Positions 1 through 5,134 of a stretch of DNA of 5,683 bases are shown here, one piece after another. Source of the DNA: Bifidobacterium breve (lineage in GTDB: Bacteria > Actinomycetota > Actinomycetes > S36-B12); contig CALPZT020000123.1 of the NCBI GenBank assembly GCA_943328365.2, positions 1-5,683 on the forward strand, given 5' to 3'. The position numbers were made by a program, and so were the translations under genes. The notes under the pieces were generated by a model that was not told the DNA's origin, did not search any database, and saw nothing but the letters and a program-made list of their open reading frames with translations. Numbering within the stretch: position 1 is the stretch's first letter; every line of letters starts with the position of its first letter.

Positions 1-978
1 CCCGAGGGGACGATCACCCACGCGGTGCTTCCGGCCGTGTTCGGCGGGATGTTCGCGTTCCTCGGATCACTCGGGGGTTCCGCCCGAAGCGGACTTTCCC
101 GTGCGGCGGTGCTCTCGTGCGTAGCGGTGCCATTGACCCTTGTGGCGATCTGGGTCCGGCCCCTGCCACTTGCCGCAGGCATTGCGCTCGCGGCCGCCGC
201 AGTCTTCGCGGGCAGCCTTGCGCGGCACGGTGAGCCACTCGCGACGCTGGGGAGCATCGTGCTCTACATGTACTTCGTGCCGTTCGTTTTCGGAGCGGGG
301 AGGGGAGTTCCGATCGGGGACCTGCTCTTGGGCTTCGCGGTCATGACGGTGTGCACCGTGGCCCTGCGAGGGGTCGCAGCGCTCGTTCCGAGGCATCGTG
401 CGCCAGCGCGAGTGAAGGCAACCGACGAACCGAGCATCACCGTTGGCCGCGAAGGCAAAAGCGCTGTGAACCGGCGGTTTCCGCTCCTGCCAGAACTGCA
501 GCTGGCCCGCCTGCGCCGCACCACCATCAGGTCGGCGATCGGGTTGGGAGTCGGTGCGGTGATCGTCGCCGCAACCGGCGATCACAACGCGGTGTGGGTG
601 CTCATGACCCTGATCGCGCTGCTGCCCCCTGGACTGCCACTCACGATCGATCGCGTGCTGCAGAGGCTTGCTGGCACCGTTGCAGCGATGGTCGCGCTCA
701 CCGTGGTGGATGCAGTCATCCCGCCCGGCGGACTGCGGCTCGTCGTTCTCGGCACCGGGCTTGTTGTGACGATTGCGTTCATTCGCAGGAGTTATGCGGT
801 GTCGGTCTTGGGAATCAGCCTGGTCGCGGTCATCGCCTACGCGAAGGTGGAGGGCCCGCTCGGCGAGGCTCTGCTCTGGCGGGGGCTGGATACCTGCGTG
901 GGTGCGGTCATCGCGATCATCGTCACCCTGCTCATCCCCGTGGGGGCGAAGCCTCAACCGGTCTGGAAGACCAGTTGA
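1..978 (+). CDS. FUSC family integral membrane protein (3' part, 5' end outside window)
   Basis: The reading frame is open from base 1 to the TGA at 976-978, giving 325 visible residues; the gene starts left of the window, and the GTG at 25 is only an internal Val. The chain shows about five hydrophobic spans in the first 130 residues, a polar, Arg-rich stretch of about 45 residues (roughly 130-175), then about six more spans. This two-block layout fits the duplicated FUSC / aromatic-acid exporter-like architecture. The second block carries features I associate with the FUSC-like domain: an R-x-x-G-T motif (QRLAGT, about 221-226) and an R-x-x-D-T-x-x-G motif (RGLDTCVG) in the last span. Proteins of this family sit in the cytoplasmic membrane and are often thought to export aromatic or other organic acids; the substrate here cannot be told. 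The tail after the last span is short (VGAKPQPVWKTS). It converges on the tRNA-Gly/Cys genes 65 bases downstream. Family is fairly sure, function unknown. Confidence 0.8.
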   Translation, partial: PEGTITHAVLPAVFGGMFAFLGSLGGSARSGLSRAAVLSCVAVPLTLVAIWVRPLPLAAGIALAAAAVFAGSLARHGEPLATLGSIVLYMYFVPFVFGAGRGVPIGDLLLGFAVMTVCTVALRGVAALVPRHRAPARVKATDEPSITVGREGKSAVNRRFPLLPELQLARLRRTTIRSAIGLGVGAVIVAATGDHNAVWVLMTLIALLPPGLPLTIDRVLQRLAGTVAAMVALTVVDAVIPPGGLRLVVLGTGLVVTIAFIRRSYAVSVLGISLVAVIAYAKVEGPLGEALLWRGLDTCVGAVIAIIVTLLIPVGAKPQPVWKTS

Positions 979-1043
979 GCGCAATCGCGGCAAGGTCCGC
1001 ACTGAAGAGGCGCAGACAATTCGCCATTGCTGTGATGCCTTTG

Positions 1044-1114
1044 AGGTGGAGACGGGATTTGAACCCGTGTACGCGGCTTTGCAGGCCGCTACCTCGCCTC
1101 TCGGTCACTCCACC
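1044..1114 (-). tRNA. tRNA-Cys (anticodon GCA)
   Basis: The minus strand folds into a full 71-base cloverleaf. The acceptor stem pairs GGTGGAG (1114-1108) with CTCCACC (1051-1045), with discriminator U from base 1044, as expected for tRNA-Cys. The D arm is closed by ACC/GGT. The anticodon stem GCGGC/GCCGC holds the loop CTGCAAA, giving anticodon GCA. The T arm is ACGGG-TTCAAAT-CCCGT. CCA is not encoded (the gene is followed by CAA). It is the second gene after tRNA-Gly on the same strand, 61 bases downstream, so the two are probably co-transcribed. Confidence 0.97.
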
Positions 1115-1148
1115 GTGAACATATTCTCGTCATTGGCCGAACACCCCA

Positions 1149-1161
1149 ACGCTCGAAGCGT
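1149..1161. other. Short hairpin between tRNA-Gly and tRNA-Cys
   Basis: ACGCT, a CGA loop, then AGCGT form a perfect 5-bp stem in the 61-base spacer between the two tRNAs. There is no T-run after it on either strand, so it is more likely a spacer structure left for tRNA processing than a strong terminator. It could also be chance. Confidence 0.3.
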
Positions 1162-1175
1162 CCATCCTTCATGCG

Positions 1176-1248
1176 AGCGGACGACGGGATTCGAACCCGC
1201 GACCCTCACCTTGGCAAGGTGATGCGCTACCAGCTGCGCTACGTCCGC
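1176..1248 (-). tRNA. tRNA-Gly (anticodon GCC)
   Basis: The minus strand gives a 73-base cloverleaf. The acceptor stem pairs GCGGACG (1248-1242) with CGTCCGC (1183-1177), with discriminator U (base 1176), usual for bacterial tRNA-Gly. The D arm is GCGC-AGCTGGTA-GCGC. The anticodon arm is TCACC-TTGCCAA-GGTGA, anticodon GCC. The T arm is GCGGG-TTCGAAT-CCCGT with one G-T closing pair. CCA is not encoded (CGC follows). It is the first gene of a Gly-Cys pair transcribed leftward and lies divergent to pabB. Confidence 0.97.
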
Positions 1249-1259
1249 ATGATCCATCC

Positions 1260-1273
1260 GGGCCGCGAGGCCC
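1260..1273. other. GC hairpin in the tRNA-Gly leader
   Basis: GGGCC (1260-1264) and GGCCC (1269-1273) pair perfectly around a four-base loop, 11 bases upstream of the mature 5' end of tRNA-Gly. If the tRNA transcript starts at the -10-like site at 1291-1296, this stem falls inside the precursor leader. Its role is unknown. It has no U-tract. Confidence 0.35.
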
Positions 1274-1290
1274 AAGTGGTTCGAGAAGGA

Positions 1291-1296
1291 ACAGTA
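1291..1296 (-). promoter_or_regulatory. Candidate -10 element for the tRNA-Gly/tRNA-Cys transcript
   Basis: The minus strand reads TACTGT, matching the TAnnnT pattern of actinobacterial housekeeping promoters, and would give a leader of about 36 bases before tRNA-Gly. The best -35-like hexamer is TTAGCG (minus strand of 1316-1321) at a long 19-base spacing, so support is weak. Confidence 0.25.
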
Positions 1297-1361
1297 TCTG
1301 ACCGGGTAGTGGCACCGCTAACGCGGGGATCCTTTCACGCGAATCGCGGCATGATTGCGCC

Positions 1362-2390
1362 ATGGACAACGCCCTCGCTTACCTCGGCGGGCAGTGGGCG
1401 TGGGGGCTCGAGGACGTGACATCTGACGTCAGCGCCCTCGACTCCTCGGGCCGGTGGGCGGTCGTGCTGCCCTACGAGGGACAGCCGACGTGCATCCGGC
1501 TTGGAAACTGGTCGGCTGGCCTCGGGGCTGACACGCTGATCGGCGCTTGGTCAGGCCCGGCAGTCTCGTCGTGGCGCACCTCCATGGATGAGCAGTGCTA
1601 TCGCGATGCGGTGGCGCGCACACGCGAGGAAATCGCCTGCGGCGAGGTGTACCAGGCGAATGTGTGCCGGGTGCTGCGAGCGCCGATGCCGGATCCCGGC
1701 GCGGCCGACGTCGCGGCACTCTTCGAGTTGCTCCAGTCCGGAAACCCCTCGCCGTACGGTGGATTCATTCGTGTTCCTTCGATCGGCGTAGCCCTCGCGT
1801 CAGCGAGCCCGGAGCTGTTCATCGAGCGGAGCGGCAGCCGGATCAAGTCCGGCCCGATCAAGGGAACCGGCCGAACAGCCGCTGATCTCCTGCCCAAGGA
1901 CGAGGCCGAGAACGTCATGATCGTCGACCTCATGCGCAACGACCTGTCGAAGATCAGCCGGCCCGGATCAGTCGCAGTTCCCGCGCTCATGCGACTCGAA
2001 CGACATCCCGGGCTCGTCCATCTCGTCTCCGACGTCGTCGGCGAACTCATCGACGGGCTCGGCTGGCGTGAGATTCTCGACGCGACGTTTCCACCCGGTT
2101 CGGTCACCGGCGCACCCAAGTCGAGTGCCCTTCGACTCATCGCCGATCTCGAGAAGGCTTCACGCGGGCCCTACTGCGGTGCCTTCGGCTGGGTCGATGC
2201 GGATGCCCAAACGGCCAGCCTCGCCGTGACGATTCGCACCTTCTGGCTTGAGGAGGATGACGTCCTCTTTGGCACCGGCGCCGGCATCACGTGGGGCTCG
2301 GATCCTGAGGGGGAGTGGTGGGAGACGGAACTGAAGGCTCAGCGCCTCATGTCGCTCGCCGCAGGAATCTGGCAGGGTGATGCCTCGTGA
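1362..2390 (+). CDS. pabB: Aminodeoxychorismate synthase component I (PabB)
   Basis: This 342-residue enzyme of the chorismate-binding family aminates chorismate, using ammonia from a glutaminase partner (PabA), to give 4-amino-4-deoxychorismate, the precursor of 4-aminobenzoate and folate, in the cytosol. Visible motifs in order: GEVYQAN (94-100), SPELF (149-153), PIKGT (165-169), ENVMIVDLMRND (183-194), PPGSVTGAPK (244-253) and GAGI...SDPEGEWWE (306-321). K167 in PIKGT is the lysine that in PabB attacks chorismate; anthranilate synthase has PIAGT there, which argues against TrpE. E151 lies 16 residues before it, the spacing of the acid/lysine pair in E. coli PabB (recalled E258 and K274). 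At 342 residues it is about 110 shorter than E. coli PabB, the loss being N-terminal; no tryptophan-binding LLES motif is seen. An in-frame stop at 1299 and no other start codon after it fix ATG 1362, yet there is no Shine-Dalgarno. The stop overlaps the next gene. No pabA is in the window. Confidence 0.9.
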   Translation: MDNALAYLGGQWAWGLEDVTSDVSALDSSGRWAVVLPYEGQPTCIRLGNWSAGLGADTLIGAWSGPAVSSWRTSMDEQCYRDAVARTREEIACGEVYQANVCRVLRAPMPDPGAADVAALFELLQSGNPSPYGGFIRVPSIGVALASASPELFIERSGSRIKSGPIKGTGRTAADLLPKDEAENVMIVDLMRNDLSKISRPGSVAVPALMRLERHPGLVHLVSDVVGELIDGLGWREILDATFPPGSVTGAPKSSALRLIADLEKASRGPYCGAFGWVDADAQTASLAVTIRTFWLEEDDVLFGTGAGITWGSDPEGEWWETELKAQRLMSLAAGIWQGDAS

Positions 2391-3226
2391 TGATCTGGGT
2401 CGGAGACCGCGAGCTCGGCAGCATTGTCCCGGGCGATGAAGCCCTCGTGAGCGTCCTCGATCATGGGTTCACCGTCGCCGACGGCGTGTTCGAGACGCTC
2501 AGGGTGGCGCACGGGCAGCCGTTCGCGCTGACAAGGCATCTGGAGCGCCTGGCTCGGTCCTCGGCCGCCCTCGGGCTCCAGGCGCCCGATGAGGGGGTGG
2601 TCCGCGATGCCGTGGGTGAGGTGCTGTTCGCGAATGCGCCGATTATCGGGAGCGGCGGCAGGCTCCGCATCACCTACACGGCTGGGGTTTCACCCCTTGG
2701 CAGCGATCGCGGGCATGCGCTGCCGAGCCTCATCGTGGCGGTCGTGGCCAGCACTCCGTGGCCTGATGCCACAACCATCTGCACGGTGCCGTGGGTGCGC
2801 AACGAGCGATCGCCGATCGCTGGCGTGAAGAGCACCTCGTACGCCGAGAATGTCGTGGCACTGCGCTACGCCCACGACCGCGGCGCGAGTGAGGCGGTGC
2901 TCGCGAACACGCGCGACGAGCTGTGCGAGGGCACTGGGACGAATGTCTTCGTCGTCATCGATGGCAGGATCCTCACCCCGCCGCTCGCGAGCGGATGCCT
3001 GGCCGGCATCACGCGAGGCTTGGTGATCGAGTGGTTCGGAGCCATCGAGGAGTCGTTGCCCTATGAGGCGCTCCAGCACGCAGACGAGGTGTTCCTCGCC
3101 TCATCGACCCGCGATGTGCATCCGGTCGTCCGAGTAGACGAGCGAACATGGGCCGAGCCGGGACTCATCTCAGGTCGGCTGCGCGAGGAATTCATCGCCA
3201 GGTCCGCCGTCAACATCGATCCGTGA
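2387..3226 (+). CDS. pabC: Class IV aminotransferase fold protein, probable aminodeoxychorismate lyase (PabC)
   Basis: This is a PLP enzyme of fold type IV, 279 residues, the usual length. It shows DHGFTVADGVFETLRV (25-40), LTRHLERL with R50 (48-55), GVKSTSYAEN with K148 as the Schiff-base lysine (146-155), CEGTGTNVF with E181 expected to contact the pyridine nitrogen (180-188), SGCLAGITR (202-210, phosphate contact) and a late SSTRDVHPV (239-247). The family also holds branched-chain and D-amino acid aminotransferases. The call as 4-amino-4-deoxychorismate lyase, which splits aminodeoxychorismate into 4-aminobenzoate and pyruvate, rests mainly on its tight coupling to pabB. The start is ambiguous: GTG 2387 overlaps the pabB stop by four bases (GTGA), while ATG 2390 overlaps by one (TGATG); AGGG at 2374-2377 lies 9 or 12 bases upstream. 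Either arrangement implies translational coupling. Family is certain; exact reaction likely. Confidence 0.82.
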   Translation: MMIWVGDRELGSIVPGDEALVSVLDHGFTVADGVFETLRVAHGQPFALTRHLERLARSSAALGLQAPDEGVVRDAVGEVLFANAPIIGSGGRLRITYTAGVSPLGSDRGHALPSLIVAVVASTPWPDATTICTVPWVRNERSPIAGVKSTSYAENVVALRYAHDRGASEAVLANTRDELCEGTGTNVFVVIDGRILTPPLASGCLAGITRGLVIEWFGAIEESLPYEALQHADEVFLASSTRDVHPVVRVDERTWAEPGLISGRLREEFIARSAVNIDP

Positions 3227-3266
3227 GCCCCACCCGTCTTCGATGAACGCCACGCTCCTTCAATGA

Positions 3267-3300
3267 CAGTGGCCCCCCTGCCGAGGCAGGGAGGCCACTG
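3267..3300. terminator. Long inverted repeat between convergent genes, candidate bidirectional terminator
   Basis: CAGTGGCCcCCCTGCC (3267-3282) pairs with the right arm at 3285-3300, giving 16 positions with one mismatch and a tiny loop (CGAG if the last pair opens). It lies 40 bases after the pabC stop and 14 bases after the stop of the convergent secreted-protein gene, so it can serve both. Neither strand has a T-run after the stem, so it would be a U-less terminator of the sort often proposed in actinobacteria. Confidence 0.75.
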
Positions 3301-3314
3301 GATCGAGCGGTTGG

Positions 3315-4829
3315 CTACTTGCCCTGGTACGTGCGCACGACGACGTACGGCGCCCACACGTTCGCGACGCCCGGCGCATCGCCGCGCACGCTGCACTGAC
3401 CGCGCTTGATGATCTTCAGGGTCACTGCGCCGCTCGACGGGAAGCCGAGCTTGCAGATCTTGTTCTTGCCCTTCGTGATGCGCCAGACGATGTTCTGCCC
3501 GGCGTTGGTGTCGCCCTGCTGCGGGGTCTCCATCGTGAGCACCTTGCCGACGTTGACTCGTCCGGACTGCGGCGCAGCGAGGATCGCCGTCTGCTGGCCG
3601 AGGCCAGTGGTGACGGTGTAGCCGTACTTCACCGGTGCGTAGCCATTGCCGCCGGGGCTGCTCGCCGTGACGTTGCAGGTGGCGTTCGACGCATCGACGA
3701 CGAGCGTGAGGCCCGACACCTGGCAGGGACCGGTCTCCGAGAGGGTGACCGCTGCGCCCGAGAGGGTCGTGGCCGTGAAGTTGATCGTCGTGCCGTTGCT
3801 CACCGTGTAGGTGCCGTTGGGCGCCCAGGTGCCGAAGCCCGGCTGGGTGAGCGTGATGACGTCAGTTGAGACGGGCCCAGCGGTGATCGTGACCTGATTG
3901 GTCGTCGATCCGGTACCGCCCTGATTGGTCGTGTAGTTCGCGCCGATCGTGACGTTGCCCGCCACCGTGGGGGTCCACTGGAACGTGGCAACGCCGTTGA
4001 CGATCGGCACGGAGGCGCTGATCGGGGTGCCGTTCAGCGTGAACCCGACCGACCCCTGCACATTGGCCGGGTAGACATTCGCCTTGAGGGTGGTCGGAAC
4101 ACCGACGGTCATCGTCGGCGGGAGGCTCAGCGCGATCGGGACTCCGCTGGTCGTCGCAAAGACGATGTCCTGTGGCGAGGTCGAGGTCAGCGCATTGGTG
4201 TCGCCCGAGTACACCGCCTGGAAGGTGAAGGATCCTGAGGTGGGTGCCGTCCAGCGCCAGTAGGCATAGGACGAGCCACCGCCGGCGTTGGGTGTGAGGC
4301 CCAATGTCTGGAGGGTGGCCCCGTTGACGTCCTTGACGATAACGCTGCCGGTGGGGGCATACACGCTGCGTGACTGCGACTGGACGGTCACGGTGATTTG
4401 CGTGGGAACGCCGACCGTGACGGAGTTGGGCGCAGTGACGACGGAGTTCGTCGGCACCTGTGAGATTGCGACGTTGGGCAGCGGAATGTTGCCGCATGCG
4501 GAGCCGACAAGTGAGGACTGGACCGCGGCGTTTGTCACGGAACCGACCGAAGGCGGTGCCCACAGGATGGTGGCGTTGCCGTTGCTGTCCGACGATGCCG
4601 GATTCGAAGTGATGACGTTGCCGTTGACCGTGGCCGTGAGTTCGACGTTGCCGCCCGGGCAGAAGTCGGTGACGTTGATCGTCTGGGTCACGCCGACGTA
4701 GCCGCTGACGAGGCCCGACGCGCTTGTCGCATGGGCGGGCACTGCCGCGACTGCGATGCTGCCGAAAATGAGCGCCGAGGCCGCAGCGGCCACGGTCAGA
4801 TTGCCGCGAAGGCGGCGAGATTCACGCAT
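3315..4829 (-). CDS. Secreted Ig-like repeat protein with C-terminal cysteine-pair modules
   Basis: The product is 504 residues. Start ATG 4827-4829 is preceded by AGGGAG (4842-4837) at 7 bases; the frame stays open to ATG 4916, but that adds 29 Pro-rich residues ahead of a clear signal peptide. Residues 1-34 form a Sec signal: basic RESRRLR, hydrophobic core about 11-30, AHA cleavage box (34/35). The mature chain is rich in Thr, Val, Ser, Gly and Asn. Three Ig-like repeats follow (about 40-125, 126-228, 229-318), each with a W-x-P-x(3)-G strand: LWAPPSVGS, RWTAPTSGS, QWTPTVAGN; repeats 2 and 3 share TVGVPT. Residues 320-415 and 418-502 each hold one Cys pair (C369/C385, C459/C479); C57/C112 is a third. 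All six mature cysteines could form disulfides. There is no LPXTG, C-terminal membrane span, lipobox, or visible catalytic motif, so it is probably released or held non-covalently at the envelope. The fold is recognisable; the role (adhesion, binding, structural) is unknown. Confidence 0.85.
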   Translation of the reverse strand: MRESRRLRGNLTVAAAASALIFGSIAVAAVPAHATSASGLVSGYVGVTQTINVTDFCPGGNVELTATVNGNVITSNPASSDSNGNATILWAPPSVGSVTNAAVQSSLVGSACGNIPLPNVAISQVPTNSVVTAPNSVTVGVPTQITVTVQSQSRSVYAPTGSVIVKDVNGATLQTLGLTPNAGGGSSYAYWRWTAPTSGSFTFQAVYSGDTNALTSTSPQDIVFATTSGVPIALSLPPTMTVGVPTTLKANVYPANVQGSVGFTLNGTPISASVPIVNGVATFQWTPTVAGNVTIGANYTTNQGGTGSTTNQVTITAGPVSTDVITLTQPGFGTWAPNGTYTVSNGTTINFTATTLSGAAVTLSETGPCQVSGLTLVVDASNATCNVTASSPGGNGYAPVKYGYTVTTGLGQQTAILAAPQSGRVNVGKVLTMETPQQGDTNAGQNIVWRITKGKNKICKLGFPSSGAVTLKIIKRGQCSVRGDAPGVANVWAPYVVVRTYQGK

Positions 4830-4861
4830 GAGTGCGCTCCCTGGGGGTTGTAGTTGGGTCC

Positions 4862-4867
4862 ACCGTA
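4862..4867 (-). promoter_or_regulatory. Candidate -10 element for the secreted Ig-like protein gene
   Basis: The minus strand reads TACGGT (TAnnnT), which would place the transcript start near 4855 and give a leader of about 26 bases that includes the AGGGAG Shine-Dalgarno. No TTGACA-like -35 is found at the normal spacing, so either the promoter is weak, it depends on an activator, or it uses an alternative sigma factor. This is only a candidate. Confidence 0.25.
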
Positions 4868-4868
4868 C

Positions 4869-4881
4869 GCCCGGTCCGGGC
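4869..4881. promoter_or_regulatory. Perfect GC dyad next to the candidate -10 of the secreted protein gene
   Basis: GCCCGG and CCGGGC form a perfect 6-bp inverted repeat around a single central base. It lies one base upstream of the -10-like TACGGT, in what would be the promoter spacer, a position where a bound protein could affect transcription. GC-rich palindromes are common by chance at this composition. Confidence 0.25.
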
Positions 4882-4935
4882 ATATCCCCGGTAGTTGTCG
4901 TGGGGTGGTCCCGCATTGCCGCGCCGGCCTTGGGA

Positions 4936-4941
4936 TAGGCT
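4936..4941 (+). promoter_or_regulatory. Candidate -10 element for tRNA-Val
   Basis: TAGGCT matches the actinobacterial TAnnnT pattern and ends 11 bases before the mature tRNA, giving a leader of about 5 bases. The nearest -35-like hexamer, TTGCCG at 4916-4921, is only 14 bases away, shorter than usual. The position is good, the pairing weak. Confidence 0.4.
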
Positions 4942-4952
4942 TCGATAACTCC

Positions 4953-5025
<73 letters not shown>

Positions 5026-5034
5026 CCGGATGCA

Positions 5035-5050
5035 CGGCGCTTGAGCGCCG
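5035..5050. terminator. Hairpin just after tRNA-Val, possible U-less terminator
   Basis: CGGCGC, a TTGA loop, then GCGCCG form a perfect 6-bp stem that begins 10 bases after tRNA-Val. A second short stem follows directly (GGCTG 5054-5058 with CAGCC 5062-5066). No T-run is present. The pair could end or pause the tRNA transcript, or lie in the thrS leader if transcription reads through. Confidence 0.4.
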
Positions 5051-5076
5051 ACGGGCTGCTGCAGCCGTTCGCCTGC

Positions 5077-5082
5077 TAATTT
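5077..5082 (+). promoter_or_regulatory. Possible -10 element for thrS
   Basis: TAATTT lies in the only AT-richer patch between tRNA-Val and thrS. No -35 at normal spacing is visible. It would give a leader of about 46 bases. I see no T-box element (no specifier stem, no conserved T-box sequence) in this short leader. Co-transcription with tRNA-Val remains possible. Confidence 0.2.
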
Positions 5083-5134
5083 CAGTACTCGAGACGCTCA
5101 GCCTTGGGCGCTGCCATTGAACAAGGAGATCCCG

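Noticed and set aside
67..1002. Long minus-strand open frame of 311 codons opposite the FUSC gene
   Set aside because: Its protein is rich in Arg, Asp, His and Gln with no domain or hydrophobic pattern, while the plus strand encodes a coherent multi-span membrane protein. Long antisense frames are expected at high GC.
351..1222. Two overlapping plus-strand frames running past the FUSC stop into the tRNA genes
   Set aside because: They contain phrases such as TGFEP that are the usual false translation of the antisense of tRNA T arms. No protein-like sequence lies elsewhere in them.
1362..2390. Anthranilate or isochorismate/salicylate synthase instead of PabB
   Set aside because: The PIKGT lysine in place of PIAGT, the lack of a tryptophan-binding N-terminal motif, and the coupled class IV aminotransferase gene favour PabB.
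3862..4563. Second minus-strand frame of 233 codons within the secreted-protein gene
   Set aside because: Its translation is Arg/His-rich and shapeless, whereas the overlapping frame has a signal peptide, Ig repeats and paired cysteines.
4830..4916. Upstream ATG (4916) as the start of the secreted protein, giving 533 residues
   Set aside because: The extra 29 residues are polar and Pro-rich and would bury the signal peptide. ATG 4829 has an AGGGAG site 7 bases upstream.
5026..5134. T-box riboswitch upstream of thrS
   Set aside because: The gap is too short and lacks the T-box consensus and an antiterminator-like structure.
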